This document shows positions 6,902 to 13,764 of a DNA stretch of 16,158 nucleotides, piece by piece. A model generated the notes under the pieces. It saw only the letters and a list, made by a program, of their open reading frames with translations, had not been told where the DNA came from and ran no database searches. Origin of the DNA: 1XD8-76 sp051880335 (GTDB lineage: Bacteria > Bacillota > Clostridia > Lachnospirales > Lachnospiraceae). Location: positions 1 through 16,158 of the forward strand of contig JBJENT010000111.1 in NCBI GenBank assembly GCA_051880335.1, read 5' to 3'. The translations under genes were made by a program, and so were the position numbers. The stretch's first letter is position 1; every line of letters starts with the position of its first letter.

Positions 6902-7753
6902 ATGCTTTCAACTGAGCGAAACATCCGTCCGGATTCCGATTATTATATGTATACGCCAAGTTCCCTGGCGCAAAATCTATTTTTCTATCCGCTGATTACC
7001 GGACATTTTTTCTATCAGCCCGGATACTGTTTGAAACGTACTTCCTTTGATAGTTTTCTCATCATGTACATTCGAAAAGGAAGTTGCGAAATTGATTTTT
7101 GCGGCAAGCACTATAAGGCCGGTGCTGACCAGGTTGTTTTACTGGATTGCTATGTTCCTCATTCTTATTACTCTTCCACCGGCTGGGAAGCAGAATGGGT
7201 ACACATTGACGGGCCAGCTGCCCGTGGCTATTATGAAGCTATCCTTGCGGAAGGTGGTCCTGTTATCACCTTAAAAGACACCTATCGTTTTGAAAAAAAT
7301 CTACATAAAATTTATTTACAATTTCGGGATAAGCTTTCTATAAAAGAAGCGCTTATGAGTAATTATATTGTAAACATTTTAACGGAGCTTCTGGTCAGTA
7401 AAGAGCCCGAAAGTACCATCAATATTTCCGCAAGCGTTATTGAAGATACGATTGCCTACATCAATGATCATTTATCGGAGCAGCTCTCCTTAGGTGATCT
7501 TGCTGCCCAGGCTTTATTAAGTCCGTTTTATTTCAGCCGGCTGTTCAAAAAGGAAACCGGTTTTACACCTCACTATTACATCATCATGGTTCGTGTAAAC
7601 AATGCAAAATTCCTGTTGAAAACATCCAATACATCCATCAAAGATATTTGTTTTGCCACCGGTTTTACAAGCGAAAGCAGTTTTTGTACCACCTTTAAAA
7701 AAGTAACCGGGCTTACTCCCTCCGAATATCGTGAACAGCTTTCTGACGACTGA
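6902..7753 (+). CDS. AraC-family transcriptional regulator (cupin sensor + double HTH)
   Basis: 283 residues. Residues about 20-150 form the beta-rich cupin-like ligand-binding domain of AraC-type sugar regulators (PGYCLKRTSFDSFLIMYIRK, then a segment rich in His, Asp and Trp). Residues about 177-280 are the DNA-binding domain with two helix-turn-helix units: about 195-220 (LSLGDLAAQALLSPFYFSRL) and about 245-270, followed by the family signature (GFTSESSFCTTFKKVTGLTP). The start follows AAAGGAG at five-base spacing. It diverges from the DUF5107 gene and lies next to the end of the importer operon. It is probably the local sugar-responsive activator, with the 21-bp-spaced AGCAA sites as its candidate targets. 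The ligand is not identifiable, though co-location suggests the sugar carried by the adjacent importer. Confidence 0.93.
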   Translation: MLSTERNIRPDSDYYMYTPSSLAQNLFFYPLITGHFFYQPGYCLKRTSFDSFLIMYIRKGSCEIDFCGKHYKAGADQVVLLDCYVPHSYYSSTGWEAEWVHIDGPAARGYYEAILAEGGPVITLKDTYRFEKNLHKIYLQFRDKLSIKEALMSNYIVNILTELLVSKEPESTINISASVIEDTIAYINDHLSEQLSLGDLAAQALLSPFYFSRLFKKETGFTPHYYIIMVRVNNAKFLLKTSNTSIKDICFATGFTSESSFCTTFKKVTGLTPSEYREQLSDD

Positions 7754-7791
7754 TTCAGATTTTATGTTTTTTGCTAAATTTTTCTTTTTTT

Positions 7792-7820
7792 AAAGCAGCC
7801 CCTTTTACAGAGGCTGCTTT
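7792..7820 (+). terminator. Terminator of the AraC-type regulator gene
   Basis: AAAGCAGCC (7792-7800), an 11-base loop, then GGCTGCTTT (7812-7820): a perfect 9-bp stem followed by TGTATGTTTT. It is 38 bases after the stop codon. On the opposite strand the stem is followed by As rather than Us, so it mainly fits the plus strand, though it may also slow transcription coming from the importer operon. Confidence 0.75.
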
Positions 7821-7843
7821 TGTATGTTTTCATTTGTACGAGT

Positions 7844-7861
7844 TCCGCTTTCTTTTGCGGA
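7844..7861 (-). other. Small inverted repeat downstream of the binding-protein gene
   Basis: TCCGC, eight bases, GCGGA: a 5-bp inverted repeat about 34 bases after the stop codon of the substrate-binding protein gene. There is no U-run on the minus strand. It may be a weak 3'-end structure for the importer mRNA, but it is not a convincing terminator. Confidence 0.3.
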
Positions 7862-7894
7862 TCCTATTCTCTATGTTTTATATATTGCTTCTTT

Positions 7895-8974
7895 TTATTC
7901 TGCTGCTTTACCCATTACTTCTTTATAATTTTCAGGAGTAACGATAACTGCATCCACTGCTGTTTCCATTGGTACATCTTTACCGGAAATCAGATCATAA
8001 AGAACATTTACAGAACCCTGACCTACGGAATCAGAAGAGAAGTATGCAGCTGCTTTCATACAGGTTCCTTCTGCGCCCTTATCATTCCATTCGTCTTTTG
8101 CCATATAAGCGCCCAGACCAACTACACATGCGTCTGCATCCAGACCAGCTGTTTCCAAAGCACGAACTGCACCGATGGTACCTTCTTCGTTTGCACCGGT
8201 TACTAACCATTTTTTGATTTCAGGATGAGCTGTAATAACGGATGCTGCTGCTGTGTTACCTTTTTCTGTAGTTCCATCATAGTCAGCTTTGAAGATTCTG
8301 TCTGTTGAGAAATCCGGACAAGCTGCAGTAAAGTTATCGTATTCACCTTCTGCACGAGGTACACAAGAGGAAACGGTATCCATGGTAAGGATTAATAAAC
8401 CACATTCTTCATCAGTTTCCAGATTATTGTCTTTTGCGTAAGCTGCTAACCAGTCACCATTTGCCTGACCGATAACATATGCGTTAATACCAACCCAGGG
8501 AGCAATCTTTTCACCATTAGCATCCTGAAGAGCATCATCAGCTGCTACAATTGGAAGATTTGCTTCTGCACATTTGTCAACAACTGCCTGAGACATTGTC
8601 TGATCAGGAATACAGGTAACAATACCTTTTGCATGATTTGCGATTGCGTTATCAATTGCTTTCAGATATTCTTCCGGGCTCATCTTTGCATCAACAAAGA
8701 TAAACTCATCACCGTTCGCTTCTACTACTGCCTGTGCCGCTGCGCCTTCATCAATAAACCATGTCTGATCGCCTGCTTTATAAATACCATATACAACGCC
8801 TGCGCCTGAAGCATCTGACTCTGCACTCTCTTCTGCTGCCGGTGCGCTTTCTTCTGCTGCCGGTGCACTTTCTTCTGTTGCTGGTGCTTCTGTTGTAACG
8901 ATGTCTTCTGCACCGCATCCAACCAGACCGATTGTCATCATTGCTGTCAATAATAATGCTACTTTTCTTTTCAT
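7895..8974 (-). CDS. Sugar ABC transporter substrate-binding lipoprotein, AraF-like
   Basis: 359 residues. A lipoprotein signal peptide with lipobox LVGC puts the lipidated Cys at residue 20, so the protein is anchored on the outer face of the membrane. Residues 21-58 are a flexible acidic Ala/Pro/Glu/Ser linker made of short repeats. Residues about 59-355 are a type I periplasmic-binding-protein fold. It resembles E. coli L-arabinose-binding protein along its length: K66 and W72 (KxxxxxW), AADD (144-147), R207, HPEIKKWLVTG (250-260) and N262. Two AraF ligand positions, from memory, differ: E14 aligns with Q70, and the segment with N232 reads GLGAYM here. The substrate may therefore not be L-arabinose. 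It is the last gene of the importer operon, 81 bases after the permease. The ATG has GGAGG upstream. Confidence 0.93.
   Translation of the reverse strand: MKRKVALLLTAMMTIGLVGCGAEDIVTTEAPATEESAPAAEESAPAAEESAESDASGAGVVYGIYKAGDQTWFIDEGAAAQAVVEANGDEFIFVDAKMSPEEYLKAIDNAIANHAKGIVTCIPDQTMSQAVVDKCAEANLPIVAADDALQDANGEKIAPWVGINAYVIGQANGDWLAAYAKDNNLETDEECGLLILTMDTVSSCVPRAEGEYDNFTAACPDFSTDRIFKADYDGTTEKGNTAAASVITAHPEIKKWLVTGANEEGTIGAVRALETAGLDADACVVGLGAYMAKDEWNDKGAEGTCMKAAAYFSSDSVGQGSVNVLYDLISGKDVPMETAVDAVIVTPENYKEVMGKAAE
8837..8890 (-). repeat. 21-bp repeat in the lipoprotein linker
   Basis: Two near-identical 21-base units (8837-8857 and 8858-8878) and a partial third (8879-8890) encode the APAAEES repeat after the lipidated Cys of the binding protein. 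Such linkers are common in Gram-positive lipoproteins and vary in length between strains. Confidence 0.75.
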
Positions 8975-9030
8975 GTTTGATCCTCCACTTTGCGATTTCT
9001 CGCGATATATTGTTTTTTGCTTTTTATATT

Positions 9031-9050
9031 AAGAGCCATTTCCGGCTCCT
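9031..9050 (-). other. Intercistronic hairpin between permease and binding-protein genes
   Basis: On the minus strand, AGGAGCC, loop GGAAAT, GGCTCTT: a 7-bp stem with one G-U pair, six bases after the permease stop (TAA, 9056-9058). It is followed by A-rich rather than U-rich sequence, so it is not a normal terminator. It could protect or process the mRNA and help set a higher level of binding protein than of membrane components. Confidence 0.45.
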
Positions 9051-9055
9051 GATAC

Positions 9056-10042
9056 CTATAAATTTTTCATAGATGCTGCGAGTAAATTCTTTTCTCTGTT
9101 TCTCTTTCTGATATAGTCTGTTGTCAGAGCGAATAACAACAGTCCACCCTTTGCGACATACTGCCAGAAGCTTGGTACATTAACCATGGTCAAACCTGTG
9201 TTAAATGCCTGAATCAGAATAATACCTAAAATGGTTCCTCCCATGTCACCGACACCGCCAGTGAAGGAAACGCCACCGAGAATTACCGCTGTAATCGCGT
9301 CAAACTCCAGGTTTACGTTTGCTGCCGGCTGTCCGGAATTCATACGGGCCGCAAAGATGATACCGCCGATGGAACAGAGAACGCCCATCATAATATAACA
9401 AATTGTAATGATCCTCTTCGGATTCAAACCAGCCAGTCTGGCTGCTTCCATACTTCCGCCGATTGCATAAGCACTACGTCCGAATTTTGTCTTTGATAAA
9501 ATGATACCGAAAACAATGATACAGATCAGCATTACCCAGACTGCCAATGGTATGTGGAAAATTCTTGCTTTTCCTAAGAACAAAAATGCTTTGTTACTGA
9601 TGGATACTGGTTTTCCATCGCACATGATATAAGCAAATCCTCTGATGATGGACTGTGTTACCAAAGTTGCAATGAATGCTTCCAGATGAATTCTGTTTAC
9701 CATAAAAGCATTGAAAACACCTACTATTGCGCCAGCTACAATGGTTAACAGCACTGCTACTCCAAAGGAAACTCCCTTGCTGACAAGAAGTGCTGCCAGA
9801 ACTCCGGAAAATGCAGCCAGAGAACCAGGTGACAAATCATTCTGTCCTGCAATAATCAAGTAGGTATGACCGATTGCCACCAAACCAACCAACGAAGCTG
9901 CAATCAAAATGTTGATAATATTTGTGGTGGTTAAAAAGTTTTTATTCAAAACGGTAAACAGCGCAAACACTGCTATGATAGCCGCCATAAGAACCAGCTT
10001 GTCGCCACTTATCTGAATTTTTCCTCTTTTTTTTGTTCCCAT
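9056..10042 (-). CDS. Sugar ABC transporter permease, AraH/RbsC family
   Basis: 328 residues, the same length as E. coli AraH. Strongly hydrophobic with about eight to ten membrane helices; the first is near residues 15-33 and the last near 290-308. Family landmarks are the segment RGFAYIMCDGKPVSI, which closely parallels AraH, the cytoplasmic loop AIGGSMEAARLAGLNPKR that docks the ATPase, and GQPAANVNLEFDAITAVILG. It forms the membrane channel, probably as a homodimer, of the importer encoded with the flanking genes. The start overlaps the ATPase stop by one base (TAATG), with GGGGAGG inside the ATPase gene, indicating translational coupling. Confidence 0.94.
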   Translation of the reverse strand: MGTKKRGKIQISGDKLVLMAAIIAVFALFTVLNKNFLTTTNIINILIAASLVGLVAIGHTYLIIAGQNDLSPGSLAAFSGVLAALLVSKGVSFGVAVLLTIVAGAIVGVFNAFMVNRIHLEAFIATLVTQSIIRGFAYIMCDGKPVSISNKAFLFLGKARIFHIPLAVWVMLICIIVFGIILSKTKFGRSAYAIGGSMEAARLAGLNPKRIITICYIMMGVLCSIGGIIFAARMNSGQPAANVNLEFDAITAVILGGVSFTGGVGDMGGTILGIILIQAFNTGLTMVNVPSFWQYVAKGGLLLFALTTDYIRKRNREKNLLAASMKNL

Positions 10043-11547
10043 TATTCTTGTACCTCCCCAATCATTCCAAGACTAAGCAGCTTGCTTTCTGTTGCTTCCT
10101 CCCTGGTTACTTCTCCTGCTATCCGCAATGACTTCATTACAATAATTCGATCCGATAACCCGATTACCTCCGGTAATTCGGAAGAAATCAGAATAACCCC
10201 CAGACCTTGTTTTGCAAACTCGCAAATCATTTGATAAAACTCTGATTTGGTACCAACATCAATACCCTTGGTGGGCTCATCCAAAATCAAAACTCTCGGA
10301 TTGGTTGCAAGCCATCTGGCAACAATACATTTCTGCTGATTTCCACCGGATAATTCAACGATTTTTTTGTCCGGCGAAGGGGTCTTAATCTTAAATTGTT
10401 TAATTCCTTCTGCTGCAACTACTTTTTCTTTCTCTTTATTTACAAAACCCAGCGCATTTGCGTTTTTATCCAGCATGGAAATGTTGATGTTATCACTCAC
10501 ACTGAGATTGGACAGAATACCCTGCAGTTTTCTATCCTCCGGCACAAGTACAATGCCCTTTTCCATTGCATCATGAGGCGATTTACAGACAATCTTTTTC
10601 CCTTCCAGATACACTTCACCGGTTTTCATTGAATCTGCACCAATAATGGCCCTCATCAATTCTGTTCTTCCTGCTCCAACAAGACCGGAAAATCCAAGAA
10701 CTTCTCCTTTATGTAATACAAAAGAATTCTCTTTGACATAATCAGAAGAAACACCTTTTACCTCTAAAAGCACTTCCCCGATTTCCTTGTCACGATCCAG
10801 ATTCTCATAAATATCACCCAGATCTCGTCCAACCATCATTCGAATCATTTCTGATTCAGGAACGACTCCGGTTTTTACAGTATCGATGTAACGACCGTCT
10901 TTAAAAATCGCTACCTTATCCGTAATTCGTTGAATCTCATCCATTCTGTGTGAAACATAAATGATGATTTTCTGCTCATTTTTCAATTTGGTAATGATTT
11001 TGAACAGTGCATCAATCTCAGAGTCTGATAAAGAAGCAGTCGGTTCGTCAAAGCAGATTACTTTCAAATTCTCTCTGGAATAGGCTTTCATGATCTCGAC
11101 CATCTGCTGATAAGCGATACTCAAATCTTTTACCTTGGTAGATGGATCAATGGGCAGCCCAAAATCTTCTATTATCTTTAAAGCCATTTCATTCGCTTTT
11201 TTTGTATCAATAAATCCCAGTTTCGTAACCGGCATTCTGCCCAGATAAATATTTTCTGCTACAGAAAGCTCTAAAAGGATCTGTCTTTCCTGATAAATTA
11301 CAGATATACCTTCTTCAATCGCCTGATGTGGTGAATCAAAATGCTTTTCTACTCCATCCAGCAGATATTTTCCGCTGGTTGGCTGATAATCACCATTCAG
11401 AACCTTTAGCAAGGTGGATTTTCCTGCACCGTTTTCCCCCAGAAATGCAAGGACTTCACCAGCATGAGCCTTAAAGGATATATCATCTAATGCCTTTACG
11501 CCCGGAAAGTATTTACATATATTCTGAAATTCCAACATACCCGCCAT
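10042..11547 (-). CDS. Sugar ABC transporter ATPase, AraG-like, two nucleotide-binding domains
   Basis: 501 residues, two fused ATPase domains as in AraG, RbsA and MglA. Domain 1: Walker A GENGAGKST (37-45), signature LSIAYQQM (142-149), Walker B CFDEPT (165-170), switch H200. Domain 2 has the degenerate Walker A usual for this family (GLVGAGRTE, 288-296, Arg in place of Lys), signature LSGGNQQK (399-406), Walker B LILDEPT (420-426), and Ser in place of the switch His (SSELPE). The stretches MVGRDLGDIY and FKDGRY are very close to E. coli AraG. It powers sugar import from the cytoplasmic side. It is the first gene of the operon, and a GGGAG ribosome binding site precedes the ATG by eight bases. 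The promoter is the AraC-type module at 11618-11686. Confidence 0.95.
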   Translation of the reverse strand: MAGMLEFQNICKYFPGVKALDDISFKAHAGEVLAFLGENGAGKSTLLKVLNGDYQPTSGKYLLDGVEKHFDSPHQAIEEGISVIYQERQILLELSVAENIYLGRMPVTKLGFIDTKKANEMALKIIEDFGLPIDPSTKVKDLSIAYQQMVEIMKAYSRENLKVICFDEPTASLSDSEIDALFKIITKLKNEQKIIIYVSHRMDEIQRITDKVAIFKDGRYIDTVKTGVVPESEMIRMMVGRDLGDIYENLDRDKEIGEVLLEVKGVSSDYVKENSFVLHKGEVLGFSGLVGAGRTELMRAIIGADSMKTGEVYLEGKKIVCKSPHDAMEKGIVLVPEDRKLQGILSNLSVSDNINISMLDKNANALGFVNKEKEKVVAAEGIKQFKIKTPSPDKKIVELSGGNQQKCIVARWLATNPRVLILDEPTKGIDVGTKSEFYQMICEFAKQGLGVILISSELPEVIGLSDRIIVMKSLRIAGEVTREEATESKLLSLGMIGEVQE

Positions 11548-11617
11548 AGCTGTTTCTCCCTTCTCTATCGTTTTTCGTCATCCCTGTTTGTATCATCATT
11601 TCTATCTTATGACGTAA

Positions 11618-11686
11618 AGTATATTCTCTTTGTCCAATACATTCATTAGTCGTACTTGCTCTATTGTTTTGAAAAATTGCTCTCAT
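11618..11686 (-). promoter_or_regulatory. AraC-type operator and promoter of the importer operon
   Basis: On the minus strand: AGCAA half-sites 21 bp apart (11677-11681 and 11656-11660, reading TTGCT on plus), CTAATGAAT at 11641-11649, and -10 TATACT at 11618-11623, 17 bp from the -35-like ATGAAT (11641-11646). Every element sits at the same offset as in the DUF5107 promoter. The predicted leader before the ATPase ATG is about 65 bases. The operator faces galM on the other side and may also serve that gene. Confidence 0.7.
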
Positions 11687-11714
11687 GTCTTTCTTATATT
11701 TTCAATTTTTTTGA

Positions 11715-11727
11715 GATATTGTATAGT
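11715..11727 (+). promoter_or_regulatory. Possible -10 region of galM
   Basis: GATATTGTATAGT offers two candidate -10 boxes, TATTGT (11717-11722) and TATAGT (11722-11727), with no good -35 upstream. The AraC-type operator ends about 30 bases upstream, so activation by the same regulator is plausible. This is a weak call. Confidence 0.3.
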
Positions 11728-11752
11728 TTGTTACAGTAGGAGGATTCTGGAT

Positions 11753-12838
11753 ATGCGTATTGAAAATAGTGTTTTTTTAGGAAAAAGCAATAATTCTTAC
11801 AAAATTTTCCATATTATTACAAGCAATGGGTTAAAAGTATCTTTAACCACTCTGGGTGCTTCGATTCAAAAAATTGCCCTTATTGATGAGAATAGTCGTT
11901 TTGTCGATGTTGCTCTTGGCTTTCCGGCACCTGATTTATATGAAAGTCTTTGCTGCTATGCCGGTGCAACCCTCGCTCCCAATGCAGGCAGAATCGAAAA
12001 CGCCCGGCTTCCAATCGGTCAAAAAACTTATTCTCTCTCCCAAAATGAAAATAACCACCAGCTTCATGGTGGTTATCACAATCTTTCAAATTGTACCTGG
12101 GAAGTTTTATCCTGCGACTATACAAAGGAATCCGCTTCCATTGTTTTTCGTGCTTCCCAACAGGCTTACGTTGACGGCTACCCAGGAAATCGACAGTACG
12201 AAGTTCATTATACCATCGACGATACCAATTGGATCACCATCGAGTACAAAGCTTATACAGATGAAACTACTTATTTTAATCTGTCCAATCATACCTATTT
12301 CAATATGACAGGAGATTTTTCAAAAAATGCTCTTTCTCAGGAGCTCACTGTTTTTTCCAATAATGTATGTATCAATACAGCGGAACACATTCCCATGGAT
12401 GTTATTCCGGTTGCCGGTACCGCTTTTGATTTTCGAAACGAAACAGAAATACGCAAGCGTATTTCTGATATGCCTGCAGATCAGATTGAAACCGCAAAAG
12501 GTTATAATCATGCCTTCATGTTAAATAAGAATACTGCTTTCAAACGAATCCGGGGCATAAAACAACACAAGCTTTTGCACAAAGCCTGTGTTTTAAAAGA
12601 TCCTGTTTCAGGACGTACTATGAAAATGTTTACGGATGCACCAGCACTTGTCATGTATTCCGGAGGTTTTCTTCCGGAAGGCATGGAGCTTTCCAACGGA
12701 CAGCTCAGTGTGCCCTCCTGTGCTATTGCTTTTGAAGCCCAGGATATTCCAAATGTTATGCATTTTCTTCCGGATTACTATCATCTGACAACTCCGGAGC
12801 AACCATTTTCAAGGACCATACGATTTCATATATTATAA
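11753..12838 (+). CDS. galM: Aldose 1-epimerase (mutarotase)
   Basis: 361 residues from the ATG at 11753, which has TAGGAGG nine bases upstream. The reading frame is open further upstream to 11630, but that part would cross the AraC-type operator and has no ribosome binding site. Galactose mutarotase family motifs: GATLAPNAGRI (71-81, Arg80), QLHGG (His105), NLSNHTYFNM (His180) and AFEAQ (Glu328). His180 and Glu328 correspond to the catalytic acid/base pair of Lactococcus GalM. The usual GxDH motif reads GYNH (Asn252), a conservative departure. The enzyme interconverts alpha and beta anomers of free sugars in the cytoplasm, preparing the imported sugar for kinase or isomerase. It diverges from the importer operon and converges on the YdcF-like gene with a 16-base gap. 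Confidence 0.93.
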   Translation: MRIENSVFLGKSNNSYKIFHIITSNGLKVSLTTLGASIQKIALIDENSRFVDVALGFPAPDLYESLCCYAGATLAPNAGRIENARLPIGQKTYSLSQNENNHQLHGGYHNLSNCTWEVLSCDYTKESASIVFRASQQAYVDGYPGNRQYEVHYTIDDTNWITIEYKAYTDETTYFNLSNHTYFNMTGDFSKNALSQELTVFSNNVCINTAEHIPMDVIPVAGTAFDFRNETEIRKRISDMPADQIETAKGYNHAFMLNKNTAFKRIRGIKQHKLLHKACVLKDPVSGRTMKMFTDAPALVMYSGGFLPEGMELSNGQLSVPSCAIAFEAQDIPNVMHFLPDYYHLTTPEQPFSRTIRFHIL

Positions 12839-12854
12839 AATAATTCCTTTTCCA

Positions 12855-13655
12855 TCATCCTTTTGATGCATAGGCAGAGTTTGCTTCCCGTACATGGCCT
12901 TCATACTCACTTTTCAGTATTTCGAAAGCTTTTCTAACCTCCTCCGGAATGTCCACATGGGCAATAAAGCCTTTTCCCTTTGGTCCATATCCGTTTACAT
13001 CATCGGAAAGCCGGGGAATCTCTCCCATTAGAAGGGTAAGATAACGGTCCATGTCCCACATGCCATGGATGTCTTCCGAATAAGCCAGACCATTTTCTCC
13101 ATTTACTACATGGGCCTGGTAGGCAGCATAATTGATGATGGTATACTCTTCCGGATGGTCCAGCTGTTTTCTAAGGCCTGCCTCCATACGATGCTGCATG
13201 GTGGCATCCTGGGTTAAGATGATACTGTTCCAGAAAATCTGATTTTCCTTAAGCGTACGAAGCATATAAGTAATATTATTCCCGCAGTTGGTAGAATCGC
13301 ACTCCAGATAGTCCACCTGCAATCCATATTTTCCATTCAGATAGGCCTCAAATACCTTTGCTTCCGGCAGTCCATCTGTCTGGATCTGAGGGAATTCTGC
13401 ATGTACTTTATCCCGCAAGGTCTGTGTAGTATGCCCCTCACCGCCTACAATCAGATAATGTCCGGCAATTCCCTCCCGGATTGCCGCAGCAAGGACATCC
13501 CCGCCACACAAAATACTTCCTCCAAACAGCACCATCACATCAGCCTGCTCGATTCCATATGTTTTACGCAGTTCTCCTTTGGTCAAAGATACCACATCCC
13601 GCTTTCCGCAAAACGCTCCTAAAACATTCATACACTCTGCAATTTTGGTTTTCAT
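12855..13655 (-). CDS. ydcF: YdcF family protein (DUF218), SAM-binding type
   Basis: 266 residues when started at 13655, equal to E. coli YdcF. An ATG at 13676 is also in frame, but AAAGGAA lies just before the 13655 ATG and a perfect TATAAT at 13676-13681 overlaps the upstream ATG, so the shorter form is preferred. Similarity to YdcF is high towards the C-terminus: RYLTLLMGEIPRL, DDVNGYGPKGKGFIAHVDIP. Earlier motifs include VLFGG, VGGEGHTT, STNCG and QDATMQHRM. DUF218 proteins have an alpha/beta nucleotide-binding fold; E. coli YdcF was reported to bind S-adenosylmethionine, but its reaction is not established. The neighbours give no functional clue, and the gene appears to be transcribed alone. 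Confidence 0.92.
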   Translation of the reverse strand: MKTKIAECMNVLGAFCGKRDVVSLTKGELRKTYGIEQADVMVLFGGSILCGGDVLAAAIREGIAGHYLIVGGEGHTTQTLRDKVHAEFPQIQTDGLPEAKVFEAYLNGKYGLQVDYLECDSTNCGNNITYMLRTLKENQIFWNSIILTQDATMQHRMEAGLRKQLDHPEEYTIINYAAYQAHVVNGENGLAYSEDIHGMWDMDRYLTLLMGEIPRLSDDVNGYGPKGKGFIAHVDIPEEVRKAFEILKSEYEGHVREANSAYASKG

Positions 13656-13675
13656 AGGTTCCTTTCTCCATTCCA

Positions 13676-13681
13676 ATTATA
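13676..13681 (-). promoter_or_regulatory. -10 box of the ydcF promoter
   Basis: Perfect TATAAT on the minus strand, 20 bases before the preferred ATG at 13655. The -35 region at 16-18 bp spacing is A-rich and has no clear consensus. The main value of the site is that it makes the in-frame ATG at 13676 unlikely to be transcribed. Confidence 0.5.
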
Positions 13682-13746
13682 GTTTTTGGGGTTTATTGAT
13701 TTTATCATTCGACCCTTCACTCTGGCAGAGAAGTTTTTATTACTCA

Positions 13747-13763
13747 GGCTTTATTCAAAAGCC
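13747..13763 (-). other. Short hairpin after the FtsX-type permease gene
   Basis: GGCTTT, five bases, AAAGCC: a 6-bp inverted repeat starting two bases after the permease stop codon. On the minus strand it is followed by CTGAGTAATAAAAAC, with no U-run, so it is a poor terminator. It may be a weak 3' end. Confidence 0.35.
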
Positions 13764-13764
13764 G

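Noticed and set aside
7844..7861. Terminator of the importer operon
   Set aside because: Only a 5-bp stem and no U-run on the minus strand; listed as a small inverted repeat instead.
8975..9055. A third AraC-type site before the binding-protein gene
   Set aside because: One AAGCAA occurs, but 21 bp on there is only AGAAA, and no CTAATGAAT block or matching -10 is present.
11630..11752. N-terminal extension of the aldose epimerase frame (41 residues, hydrophobic)
   Set aside because: It crosses the AraC-type operator, has no ribosome binding site, and adds nothing that aligns with the family. The ATG at 11753 with TAGGAGG is clearly better.
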